A DNA stretch of 64,000 nucleotides from Micromonospora sp. C28SCA-DRY-2. GTDB lineage: Bacteria > Actinomycetota > Actinomycetes > Mycobacteriales > Micromonosporaceae. The stretch's first letter is position 1. Every line of letters starts with the position of its first letter. The notes beneath the pieces are model-generated. The model saw only the letters and a list, made by a program, of their open reading frames with translations. It searched no databases and was not told the origin of the DNA. Where the stretch lies: positions 62,001 through 126,000 of the forward strand of contig NZ_JAUMKD010000009.1 in assembly GCF_030519475.1 (NCBI RefSeq), read 5' to 3'. The position numbers and the translations under genes were made by a program. Positions 1 through 7,780 of this stretch are shown here, in pieces.

Positions 1-619
1 TGGCGGTGTCCGGCGGCAGCGCCCCGGCCCGGGCCGAGATGGCCGCCAGCAGGCCCAGCTCCTCCGGTGAGCGGGCGCTGGCCAGTTCCTCCTGGGGTTC
101 GATGCCGAACGCGCGGACCAGGCGGTTCGCCGAGCCGTTCAGCCCTCGGATCAGCCAGCCGAAGGTGCGCGAGAAGGCCCGCATCGGAGCCGCGGTGGCC
201 AGCGCGGCGGGCATCGGTCGGGCCAGCGCGAGGTTCTTCGGCACCAGCTCGCCGAAGAGCATGGAGACCAGGGTGGCCAGGGCGAGCGCCAGGAACGGGG
301 TGATCCGGTCGGTGGCCGACCCGGCGAGCGGCTCCAGCACCGGTGCGAAGAGCCGGGCCAGCGCGGGCTCGGCGAGGTAGCCGGTGAGCAGCGCGGTGAT
401 GGTGATGCCGAGCTGCGCGCCGGAGAGCTGGAAGGAGAGCTCCCGCAGCGCCCGGCGTACGGTCGCGGCCGGGCCGTCGCCGGCGGCGGCCCGCCGGTCG
501 ATCTCGGCGCGGTCCACGGTGACCAGGGCGAACTCGGCCGCGACGAAGAACGCGTTGCCGCCGGTCAGCAGCAGGAAGCCGACCAGGGGCAGCAGTGTGG
601 TCAGCAGCAGGCCATCGAT
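1..619 (-). CDS. CNNM/DUF21-family membrane protein, C-terminus beyond the window
   Basis: Read on the minus strand, an open frame runs off the left edge. About 200 residues are visible. The N-terminus is hydrophobic (LLLTTLLPLVGFLLL), followed by AAEFALV, a QLSGAQLGITITALLTGYL segment and FGELVPKNLAL. These are hallmarks of the DUF21 (CNNM) transmembrane module found with CBS and CorC_HlyC domains in 'hemolysin family' proteins, which are thought to act in Mg2+/Co2+ export or regulation. The CBS part would lie outside the window. The start is unclear. No ATG lies in this frame near the N-terminus. A GAGGTGAG Shine-Dalgarno sequence sits 6 nt before an in-frame ATC (619-617), and the nearest in-frame GTG is at 649. 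I place the start at the ATC by inference. Confidence 0.8.
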   Translation of the reverse strand, partial: MDGLLLTTLLPLVGFLLLTGGNAFFVAAEFALVTVDRAEIDRRAAAGDGPAATVRRALRELSFQLSGAQLGITITALLTGYLAEPALARLFAPVLEPLAGSATDRITPFLALALATLVSMLFGELVPKNLALARPMPAALATAAPMRAFSRTFGWLIRGLNGSANRLVRAFGIEPQEELASARSPEELGLLAAISARAGALPPDTA

Positions 620-718
620 GGTCGTCTCACCTCGGCGCGATTCTCGCACGGGCGGGTCGTCGCGGCACGGCCCGCGCGTCGCGCGTGGAGCTCGCCCGGC
701 CGGGCTACCGTCGGGGCC

Positions 719-1399
719 ATGGCCGAATTCACCCTCGCGCACGAACTGGCCCTGCTGGCCTACGACGACAAGGGGAATCTCCAGCTCAACCGGCCCGCAC
801 TCGACCACGGGCTGGCCGGGGCGCTGCTGCTGGAGCTGGCGCTCGCCGGCCGGGTCGAGGTGGTCGACGACCGCCTGCTGGTGGCCGACCCGACCCCGCT
901 CGGGCAGCGGCAACTCGACGACGCACTGACCCGGATCGGGGCCGACGTGAAGCGCCGCCGGCCGAAGGACTGGGTCGGCCGGCTCGCCAGGGACCTGCCC
1001 GAGCAGGTGCTGGACGGGCTGGTCACCGCCGGCGTGCTGCGCCGGGAGTCGGACCGGGTGCTGTGGGTCTTCCCGCGTACCCGCTATCCGTCCGAGACCG
1101 GGGCGGAGCCGGCGGCGGAGGCCCGGGCCCGGCAGCGGATGACCGCCGCGGTGGCCGCCGACGGCCCGGTGGAGCCGCGGACCGCCGCCCTGATCGGCCT
1201 GGCCCGGGCGGTCCGGCTGGACCGGCACCTCTTCCGGGACCTGCCCCGGGACCGGGTGCAGCGCCGGCTGGCCGAGATCGCGGCGGGCGACTGGGCGTCG
1301 GCCGCGACCCGGAAGGCCATCCAGGAGACCGAGGCCGCCGTGCTGATGGTGATCACCTCGGCCGCGACCGCCGCCACGATGACCGCCGCCACCAGCTGA
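719..1399 (+). CDS. GPP34 (GOLPH3-like) family phosphoprotein
   Basis: The 226-residue protein begins with LAHELALLAYDDKGN and continues through a helical fold with HGLAGALLLELALAGRV and VLDGLVTAGVLRRE, the pattern of the GPP34/GOLPH3/Vps74 family. Eukaryotic members bind phosphatidylinositol-4-phosphate at the Golgi. Actinobacteria carry many copies whose role is unknown, possibly peripheral membrane binding. There is no signal peptide; the final 25 residues are Ala/Thr-rich and mildly hydrophobic. The gene is divergent from the CNNM-type gene and convergent with the Fe-S oxidoreductase. Family assignment is firm, function is not. Confidence 0.88.
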   Translation: MAEFTLAHELALLAYDDKGNLQLNRPALDHGLAGALLLELALAGRVEVVDDRLLVADPTPLGQRQLDDALTRIGADVKRRRPKDWVGRLARDLPEQVLDGLVTAGVLRRESDRVLWVFPRTRYPSETGAEPAAEARARQRMTAAVAADGPVEPRTAALIGLARAVRLDRHLFRDLPRDRVQRRLAEIAAGDWASAATRKAIQETEAAVLMVITSAATAATMTAATS

Positions 1400-1402
1400 C
1401 AC

Positions 1403-1446
1403 GCCGCGGGCGCGGCACCACCGCCCGGTGGCACCGCGCGCGCGGC
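1403..1446. terminator. Bidirectional hairpin between convergent genes
   Basis: GCCGCGGGCGCGG (1403-1415) pairs with CCGCGCGCGCGGC (1434-1446) with one mismatch, leaving an 18-nt loop. It lies between the stop codons of the GPP34 gene and the Fe-S oxidoreductase gene. No T-run follows, as is usual in actinobacteria. Confidence 0.6.
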
Positions 1447-1454
1447 GGTACGCC

Positions 1455-3650
1455 TCAGCCGGCGACCGGCTCGGTCTCCTTGTCGCCCTGCGCCTGCTCC
1501 GGCTTGACCGAGCGGAGCAGCACGCTGGCCACGTCGACCACCTCGACCTGCTCGCTGGCGCCCTTGCCGTTCACGCCGTCGTTGAGCATCGTCGAGCAGA
1601 ACGGGCAGCCGACGGCGACCGTGCGGGCCCCGGTGGACATGGCCTCCTCGACCCGCTCCACGTTGATCCGCTTGCCGATCTTCTCCTCCATCCACATCCG
1701 GGCGCCGCCGGCGCCGCAGCAGAAGGAGCGCTCGCTGTTGCGCGGCATCTCGGTGAGCTCGCCGGCGATGGCGGTGCCGAGCACCTCACGCGGCGGGGCG
1801 AAGACCCGGTTGTGCCGGCCCAGGTAGCAGGGGTCGTGGTAGGTGACCCCGCCGTCGACCGGCTGCACCGGGGTGAGCTTGCCGGTGGCGACCAGGTGGG
1901 CCAGCAGCTGGGTGTGGTGCACGACCTCGAACTCGCCGCCGAGCTGGCCGTACTCGTTGCCCAGGGTGTTGAAGCAGTGCGGGCAGGTCGCCACGATCTT
2001 GCGCTTGGCCTTCTCCCGGTCGCCGAACGCCTCGTTGAGCGTCTCGACGTTCTGCTGGGCGAGCATCTGGAAGACGAACTCGTTGCCGATCCGGCGGGCC
2101 GGGTCGCCCGAGCAGGTCTCGCCCTCGCCGAGGATCGCGAACTTCACGCCCGCCTCGTTGAGCAACGTGGCGACCGCCCGGGTGGTCTTCTTGGCCCGGT
2201 CCTCGAACGCGCCGGCGCAGCCGACCCAGAACAGGTACTCGAAGTCCTCGACCTCGCCGACCCGCGGCACCTCGAAGTCCAGACCCTTGGTCCAGTCCTC
2301 GCGGGTGTTCTGCGGGGCGCCCCACGGGTTGCCCTTGTTCTCCAGGTTGCGCAGCATCACGCCGGCCTCGGACGGGAAGCTCGACTCGATGAGCACCTGG
2401 TAGCGCCGCATGTCGACGATGTGGTCCACGTGCTCGATGTCCACCGGGCACTGCTCGACGCAGGCGCCGCAGGTGGTGCAGGACCAGAGCACGTCCGGGT
2501 CGATGACCCCGCCCTCCTCGGCGGTGCCGATCAGCGGCTTGTCGGCCTCGGCGAGCGCGAGGACGTCGACGTGGGCGAGCTGGGCGGCGGTGGCCTTCTC
2601 CTCACCGGTCAGGTCCTTGCCGCCACCGGCCAGCAGGTAGGGCGCCTTGGCGTACGCGTGGTCACGCAGGCTCAGCACCAGCAGCTTCGGCGACAGCGGC
2701 TTGCCGGTGTTCCAGGCCGGGCACTGCGACTGGCAGCGGCCGCACTCGGTGCAGGTGCTGAAGTCCAGCAGGCCCTTCCAGGTGAACTGCTCGACCTGGG
2801 CGACGCCGAACTGGTCCTTCTCCGGGTCGGCCTCCTCGAAGTCGAGCGGCTTGCCGGCGCTCATCATCGGCCGCAGCGCGCCGAGGCCGGAACCGGCCCG
2901 GTCCGGGTTGCGCTTGAAGAAGATGTTCGGGAACGCCAGGAAGCGGTGCCAGGCCACGCCCATGGTGACGTTCAGCGAGATGACGATGAGCCAGGTCATC
3001 GAGATAATGATCTTGATGAGCGCCGCCAGGCTGACGCCCGCCTCCCAGTCCGGCAGGACGGCGCCGAGGGCGTGGCTGACCGGGGTGGCCCAGGCCGGGT
3101 ACACGAAGTGGTCGGTGGCGACCTTGAAGCCCCGGATCAGGAAGCCGAAGATCAGGACCAGCAGCACGACCCACTCGACGAAGTAGCCCTGCCACATGGT
3201 GGAGCCGGTGAACCGGGACCGGCCGCCCGGCCGGGTCGGCCGGTTGCGCAGCCGGATCGCCATCAGCACTCCGATGCCGAGCAGGCCGAGCACCCCGATC
3301 ACCTCGGTGGCCAGGCCGAAGATCGTCCAGTGCCCGATGATCGGCAGCTCGCCGGTGGTGCTGACCACCTCGAAGTACGCCTCGAGCACCAGCAACGAGA
3401 GCACGATGAAGGCGACCATCACGAACCAGTGCGCCGCGCCGACCATGCTCCACCGGAGCATCCGGGTGTGGCCGGCGGTCTCGACCAGCATGGTCTTCGT
3501 GCGGGTGCCCTTGTTGCCGAACCGCTCCGGGTCGGGCTGACCCAGCCGGATGACGGCCGTCATCTTCATGACCGCGCGTACCGCCAGCCCCACCGCCACG
3601 GCGGTGATGGCGAACGCGATGATCGTGGTGACGATCTGGACGCTGCCCAT
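1455..3650 (-). CDS. etfD: Membrane-bound Fe-S oxidoreductase, EtfD-like (ETF:menaquinone oxidoreductase candidate)
   Basis: This 731-residue protein has five or so membrane helices in the first 260 residues. Then come two ferredoxin-type 4Fe-4S motifs, CTECGRCQSQCP (about 299-310) and CTTCGACVEQCP (about 390-401), and two CCG-type cysteine-rich domains (CPHCFNTLG near 552, HDPCYLG near 603, CCGAGGARM near 643, GCPFC near 681). This matches mycobacterial Rv0338c, described as EtfD, which passes electrons from electron-transfer flavoprotein to the quinone pool during fatty-acid oxidation. A GGGGAGG ribosome-binding site lies 8 nt before the chosen ATG; a longer frame upstream lacks such a site. 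Acyl-CoA dehydrogenase and HMG-CoA lyase genes elsewhere in the window fit such an electron sink. The alternative label is 'heterodisulfide reductase-related protein'. Confidence 0.85.
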   Translation of the reverse strand: MGSVQIVTTIIAFAITAVAVGLAVRAVMKMTAVIRLGQPDPERFGNKGTRTKTMLVETAGHTRMLRWSMVGAAHWFVMVAFIVLSLLVLEAYFEVVSTTGELPIIGHWTIFGLATEVIGVLGLLGIGVLMAIRLRNRPTRPGGRSRFTGSTMWQGYFVEWVVLLVLIFGFLIRGFKVATDHFVYPAWATPVSHALGAVLPDWEAGVSLAALIKIIISMTWLIVISLNVTMGVAWHRFLAFPNIFFKRNPDRAGSGLGALRPMMSAGKPLDFEEADPEKDQFGVAQVEQFTWKGLLDFSTCTECGRCQSQCPAWNTGKPLSPKLLVLSLRDHAYAKAPYLLAGGGKDLTGEEKATAAQLAHVDVLALAEADKPLIGTAEEGGVIDPDVLWSCTTCGACVEQCPVDIEHVDHIVDMRRYQVLIESSFPSEAGVMLRNLENKGNPWGAPQNTREDWTKGLDFEVPRVGEVEDFEYLFWVGCAGAFEDRAKKTTRAVATLLNEAGVKFAILGEGETCSGDPARRIGNEFVFQMLAQQNVETLNEAFGDREKAKRKIVATCPHCFNTLGNEYGQLGGEFEVVHHTQLLAHLVATGKLTPVQPVDGGVTYHDPCYLGRHNRVFAPPREVLGTAIAGELTEMPRNSERSFCCGAGGARMWMEEKIGKRINVERVEEAMSTGARTVAVGCPFCSTMLNDGVNGKGASEQVEVVDVASVLLRSVKPEQAQGDKETEPVAG

Positions 3651-4032
3651 CGAGATTGGCCTCCCCGGTCTGCTGCCTGGCGAGCGGCTCGGCGACCGGG
3701 GCCGGGTCAGGGCGCGATCGGCGAGTCGCCGCTGCCGCACCCTCGACCGGACCGGTCGATGACCTCGCTCCGCTCGGTCATGCAGTGCAGCCTACGCGCA
3801 AGGTTACCCAGCGGTAACGTGAGTCTTCTCGCACCCGGCCACGCCGCCCTGCGCACACCATAGGGTCCCCCGCCCGGAACTGCCGGGCAGGGGCCGCGTC
3901 GAGTGATGTGGATTGCCGCACAGGAGGCGCGGGCGACTCGGGTGCCGCCGCCGCGTCCACGACGGCCTGGCTTCCGCTTGCCGCCGCGACGGCCTCGGGT
4001 GCCGCCGCCGCGCGGTCCGCGGCGGCCGAGCG
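3651..4032. other. Intergenic region upstream of the Fe-S oxidoreductase
   Basis: There is no convincing gene in these 382 bases: the short frames present have arginine/alanine-rich content without family features. It holds a GTTAC-n6-GTAAC box at 3803-3818 and a 19-bp direct repeat of CTCGGGTGCCGCCGCCGCG at 3937-3955 and 3994-4012. The crgA 3' end borders it on the right. Confidence 0.5.
3803..3818. promoter_or_regulatory. GTTAC-n6-GTAAC box, candidate OmpR-type or palindromic operator
   Basis: GTTAC (3803-3807), six bases, then GTAAC (3814-3818). It can also be read as the inverted repeat GTTACC-CAGC-GGTAAC. The GTnAC-n6-GTnAC spacing is the known pattern for AfsQ1 and related OmpR-type regulators of streptomycetes. 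It lies about 150 bp upstream of the etfD-like start. Regulator identity is inference. Confidence 0.4.
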
Positions 4033-4296
4033 TCAGCGCCAGCGGGAGAGCAGGAGCAGCGAGGCGACCATCGCGCCGAAGCCCACCGCGAGGTTCCAGT
4101 AACCCCACGACATGACCGGGTACTCCTGCTCGGAGAGGTAGTACACCACCAGCCAGCCGATACCGGCGACGATGAGCGCGACCGCAGTGATCGGCAACCA
4201 CACCGGGCTAGGCTTGCGCGTCGCCGCCGTCGCCGTCGGACGCACGTCCGTCGGCGGGGTGTACACCTTCTTCTTGCGGACCTGAGACTTGGGCAC
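4033..4296 (-). CDS. crgA: Cell division protein CrgA
   Basis: The 87-residue protein has a basic N-terminus (KSQVRKKKVYTPP), two membrane helices (about 33-53 and 65-82) and the EYPVMSWGYWNLAVGFG segment typical of CrgA. CrgA is a small actinobacterial septum protein that interacts with FtsZ and penicillin-binding proteins and coordinates septation with growth. The start is GTG, preceded by a GGAGAG site. It sits at the conserved edge of the kinase/cell-wall locus, divergent from the DUF881 gene, as in mycobacteria. Confidence 0.95.
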   Translation of the reverse strand: MPKSQVRKKKVYTPPTDVRPTATAATRKPSPVWLPITAVALIVAGIGWLVVYYLSEQEYPVMSWGYWNLAVGFGAMVASLLLLSRWR

Positions 4297-4524
4297 GACG
4301 CTCTCCAGAGGGGATGACTGACCTCGTCCGGCCTGACAACCGGGCGCGGGGGCGACGGTCCATGGCCAATAATGTTCGACAGCTAGCGTAGTCCCGAAGA
4401 CCCGTCCGGGCCACGAATGGGGTCAGGCCGGTGCACCGAGTGACCGAAAAAGGTGGGGGAACCGGTCACCGCACCAGCTCGCGCGGTGCCGGGCGGAAAC
4501 CAGACGACGCGGAAGGAACGCTCG

Positions 4525-5331
4525 GTGGAGTACACATCCGGCGCCGCCTCCTGGCAGAAGGTGCTCCGGCGGGCCGTCGCCGGGCTGCTGCCCCGGCGAC
4601 CTCGGCAGCGACGACCGGGCTGGTCCATCGGCGTGCCGCTGATCGCCGCCGCGGCCGGACTGCTCTTCACCACCACCGCCACCACCGCCGGTGGCACCGC
4701 GCTGCGCGAGGACCGGCGACCCCAGCTCAACCAGCTGATCGAGGACCGCCGCGAGCAGGTGGCGGCGAGCGAGCGCCGGGCCGCGGCGCTCCGCCACGAG
4801 GTGGAGCAGCAGACCACCGCGCTGGCCGACACCGACGGCCCGATCAAGGAGCAGCAGCAGCGGGCCGCCGCCACCCGGGAGGCCGCCGGCTTCACCGCTC
4901 TCACCGGGCCCGGCGTCACGGTGGAACTCAACGACGCACCCCGGCGCAGCGAACAGAACCTGCCCGAAGGGGTCAGCAACGACTACCTGGTCGTCCACCA
5001 GGGTGACGTCCAGGCGGTGGTGAACGCGCTTTGGGCCGGCGGCGCGGAGGCCATGTCAATCATGAACGTCCGCGTGCTCGCCACCAGCGCGGTACGCTGC
5101 GTGGGTAACACCCTGCTGCTGCACGGTCGGGTGTACTCCCCACCATTCAAGATCGTAGCAATCGGCGATCCCGCTGCCCTCCAGCAGGCCCTCGCCGGCT
5201 CTGAGGGAGTCCGGTTGTTCAAGGACGCGGTCGACCACTACCAGCTCGGCTACAAGGAGACCGTCTCCACGGTGACCGTCCCGGCGTTCGAGGACTCGAC
5301 CGCCCTGCGTTCGGCGACGGTGCCGCGGTGA
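4525..5331 (+). CDS. DUF881 family membrane-anchored protein
   Basis: A 268-residue protein with a basic cytoplasmic N-terminus, one membrane helix (about 33-53), a coiled-coil-like stretch (about 62-110, rich in Glu/Arg/Gln) and a C-terminal DUF881 domain (GPGVTVELND, VVNALWAGGAEAMSIMNVR, GRVYSPPFKIVAIGD). The family includes mycobacterial Rv0012, next to crgA, and the DivIVA-neighbour proteins; a role in division or wall organisation is inferred from context only. The GTG start at 4525 has GGAAGGA 7 nt upstream. A longer frame starting at 4453 has no such site. The gene overlaps the sortase by 4 nt (GTGA). Confidence 0.88.
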   Translation: MEYTSGAASWQKVLRRAVAGLLPRRPRQRRPGWSIGVPLIAAAAGLLFTTTATTAGGTALREDRRPQLNQLIEDRREQVAASERRAAALRHEVEQQTTALADTDGPIKEQQQRAAATREAAGFTALTGPGVTVELNDAPRRSEQNLPEGVSNDYLVVHQGDVQAVVNALWAGGAEAMSIMNVRVLATSAVRCVGNTLLLHGRVYSPPFKIVAIGDPAALQQALAGSEGVRLFKDAVDHYQLGYKETVSTVTVPAFEDSTALRSATVPR

Positions 5332-7490
5332 GTCGCGCGCCGGAGGACTGGTGGGAGGACCGGGACGGGCGGCACCGCGACCCGGCCGACGAGCCGACCG
5401 CGTTCATCCCCAAGACCGACCGGCCCGCACCGACGGCCCGCACCGCGGGCGGCTGGCCCGATCCGGTCCTGCCGCGCCGGGTGGCCGCCGACCCGACGAC
5501 CGGCGCCCCGGCCACCGGGCGCGATCCGATCGACCGGCCGCGGCCCGCCGAGCCGTCCCGCGCCAACCGGCCTGCCCGGCCCACCGAATCCGCCGGCCCG
5601 GCCGAGCCCACCCGCCCCAACCAGCCCGCCTGGCCCACCGAGTCCGGGCCGGGCCGGCCCGCCCCCACGGCGCGCCCGACCGACCCGACCTGGCCCGCCG
5701 AGGCCGACGGCCACGATCGGCCCGCTGCCACCACCCGCTCGACCGATCCGACCTGGCCCGCCGATCCCACCGGGCCGGGTCGCCCCGCTGCCACCACCCG
5801 CTCGACCGATCCGACCTGGCCCGCCGAGGCCGGCGGCCGCGGCCGGCCCGGCCGCTCCGCGGAACGGACCTGGCCCGCCGACCCGGCGCCCGCCGCCGGA
5901 GCCGGCTGGTTCGCCGATCCGGCCGGCTCGGTCGGCCCGAGCCCGGCCACCGATCCGGCTGACTCCGCCGGTCCGGGCTGGTCGCCCGGCGCGTCACGCC
6001 CCGCCGGCCCGTCCTGGGCGGCCGACGCGGCCCGCTCCGCCACGCCGGATACTCCCGCCGCGCAGGAGCCGGGCTGGCCGGCGAACCCGAGCCGCTCCGG
6101 TCCGCCCACCGAGCCCCGAGCGGCCGCCATCGGCCCGACCGGCGCCCCCGACGCCGCCCGCCACACCGCCGCCGACCGGTCAGCCGCCGGGAGCGGGCGG
6201 AGCGGTGTCGCCGGCCAGCCCGCGGCGGTGCCCGGCCAGCCGGAGGCGTCCGCCGGTGCGAGCCACGCCGGCCCCCCGACGGGGCACGCCGACGCGCCGC
6301 CGCCGTGGCCGGGCAACGGCACGCTCCGGCCGGCGGCCCCGCTCACGCCGCGCGGCCCGGCCGCACCGGGCCACCCCGGCGGGTCACCCGACGCCGACCG
6401 GCCGGTCTCGCCCGCCCGGTCCGGCGCCGAGCCGGCCGGCCGCACCACGGCCCAGGAGGGCCGGCCCACCCCGACCGCCGACGCGCCGACCGCGTTCCTC
6501 CCGCAGGTCGCCCGCCCCGCCGCCGCGGGCCCCGGTGCGAGCGCCCCGGTCTCCCCGGCCGGCGCCGACCCCGCGGCCACCGCGCTGATCCCGGCCGTCA
6601 CCGGGCGTACGCCGGGCGGCCCGCCCGCCCTGGACTCGACAGCGCTGATGGGCGCCGTCCCGCGTCCGCCCACCGACCCGACCGCCGACTCGGAGAACGT
6701 TGACGAGCCGCCCCGCCCGCGCCGGGGTGAGCGGGTGGTCCAGCTCCGGCCGGAGCAGACCGGCGAGGGCTATCGGAGCGTCTACTCGGAGCTGACCCGC
6801 CCGTCGCTCGGCTCCCGGCTGCGCACCGGCATCCGGGTCACCGGCGAGGTGCTGATCACGTTCGGGCTGGTGGTGCTCCTCTTCGCCGGCTACGAGGTGT
6901 GGGGCAAGTCGGCGATCGTGGACGCCCACCAGAACGACCTCAGCCAGCAGCTCGCGCAGGCCTGGGGGCCGGACGGCGATCCGACGGTGGCGCCGTCGGC
7001 GAGCGCCAGCCCGACCGGCAAGCCCAAGCCGCCGGTGCAGGGCAAGCCGATCGCCGGCCTCTACATCCCGAAGCTGGACAAGAACTGGGTGGTGGTCGAG
7101 GGCGTCACCCAGAAGGACATCCGGTACGCGCCGGGCCACTACCCGACCAGCGCCATGCCCGGCCAGGTGGGCAACTTCTCGGTGGCCGGGCACCGCAACC
7201 GGGCCACCTTCTGGCGGCTGGACGAGCTGCACGACGGCGACGCCATCGTGGTCGAGGACAAGAACACCTGGTACGTCTACAAGGTGACCCGCAACCACAT
7301 CGTGAAACCGACCCAGGTCGAGGTGGTGGCACCGGTGCCGGGCAAGCCGGGCGAGAAGCCGACCAAGCGGATGCTCACGCTGACCACCTGCAACCCGAAG
7401 TTCGACAACTACCAGCGCCTGATCATCCACGCGGAGCTGGACCGTTCCCAGCCGAAGTCGGCGGGTCGCCCGGCGGAGCTGGGAGGCTGA
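5328..7490 (+). CDS. Class E sortase with a long Pro/Ala-rich cytoplasmic region
   Basis: A 720-residue protein. Residues 1 to about 480 are low-complexity Pro/Ala/Arg/Thr/Asp sequence with 21-residue repeats. A membrane helix follows (about 507-525), then a sortase domain (about 580-710). The catalytic residues are visible: His622 in VAGHRNRATF, Cys688 in LTTCNPKF and Arg697 in YQRLIIH. Class E sortases of high-GC Gram-positives cleave LAXTG-type sorting signals and link proteins to the wall. Its start overlaps the DUF881 stop (GTGA) and a small membrane-protein gene follows, so it belongs to this operon. The very long disordered cytoplasmic extension is unusual; it carries many Thr and Ser residues and could be a substrate for the nearby kinases (inference). 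Confidence 0.9.
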   Translation: MSRAPEDWWEDRDGRHRDPADEPTAFIPKTDRPAPTARTAGGWPDPVLPRRVAADPTTGAPATGRDPIDRPRPAEPSRANRPARPTESAGPAEPTRPNQPAWPTESGPGRPAPTARPTDPTWPAEADGHDRPAATTRSTDPTWPADPTGPGRPAATTRSTDPTWPAEAGGRGRPGRSAERTWPADPAPAAGAGWFADPAGSVGPSPATDPADSAGPGWSPGASRPAGPSWAADAARSATPDTPAAQEPGWPANPSRSGPPTEPRAAAIGPTGAPDAARHTAADRSAAGSGRSGVAGQPAAVPGQPEASAGASHAGPPTGHADAPPPWPGNGTLRPAAPLTPRGPAAPGHPGGSPDADRPVSPARSGAEPAGRTTAQEGRPTPTADAPTAFLPQVARPAAAGPGASAPVSPAGADPAATALIPAVTGRTPGGPPALDSTALMGAVPRPPTDPTADSENVDEPPRPRRGERVVQLRPEQTGEGYRSVYSELTRPSLGSRLRTGIRVTGEVLITFGLVVLLFAGYEVWGKSAIVDAHQNDLSQQLAQAWGPDGDPTVAPSASASPTGKPKPPVQGKPIAGLYIPKLDKNWVVVEGVTQKDIRYAPGHYPTSAMPGQVGNFSVAGHRNRATFWRLDELHDGDAIVVEDKNTWYVYKVTRNHIVKPTQVEVVAPVPGKPGEKPTKRMLTLTTCNPKFDNYQRLIIHAELDRSQPKSAGRPAELGG
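5655..5843 (+). repeat. 63-bp tandem repeat (21 codons) in the sortase N-terminal region
   Basis: Three in-frame 63-bp units start at 5655, 5718 and 5781, with a degenerate fourth after 5843. Each encodes RPA-T-R-TDPTWPA followed by a variable acidic/Gly stretch. Units 2 and 3 share an exact run of more than 40 bases, so the duplication is recent. Confidence 0.85.
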
Positions 7491-7494
7491 CGGC

Positions 7495-7776
7495 GTGTAC
7501 GCCTGGATCTGGCGGAAGCTCCCGTTCGGGCTGCCTGGCAAGCTCGCCGGCAGCGTGCTGATCGCCGCCGCGATGGTGGCCCTGCTCTGGTACGTGGTCT
7601 TCCCGTGGGCGGAGCCGCTGCTGCCCTTCGACGACGTGCAGGTCACCCAGGACTCCGGCGTACCCGGTGACCCGGGCGGCGACGTGGTGCCCGGCGACGC
7701 GCCCTCGGGCGACGAGCACGACCTGCCGTACGACACCGAGCGGAACAACACCCCGCCCCCCTCTCCGGACAGGTGA
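7495..7776 (+). CDS. Small single-pass membrane protein of unknown function
   Basis: A 93-residue protein beginning with GTG four bases after the sortase stop. One membrane helix (about 16-38, LAGSVLIAAAMVALLWYVVF) is followed by an acidic Pro/Gly/Asp-rich outer tail. I do not recognise a family. Position between the sortase and the amidotransferase suggests a wall-related accessory protein. The amidotransferase ribosome-binding site overlaps its stop codon. Confidence 0.75.
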   Translation: MYAWIWRKLPFGLPGKLAGSVLIAAAMVALLWYVVFPWAEPLLPFDDVQVTQDSGVPGDPGGDVVPGDAPSGDEHDLPYDTERNNTPPPSPDR

Positions 7777-7780
7777 GTCG

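Noticed and set aside
3937..4012. 19-bp direct repeat (CTCGGGTGCCGCCGCCGCG) as attachment site or operator
   Set aside because: It is a GC-rich low-complexity GCC run next to similar sequence; no integrase or tRNA is beside it.
3707..4201. Minus-strand arginine/glycine-rich frame overlapping crgA
   Set aside because: It is an out-of-frame shadow of crgA and the intergenic region.
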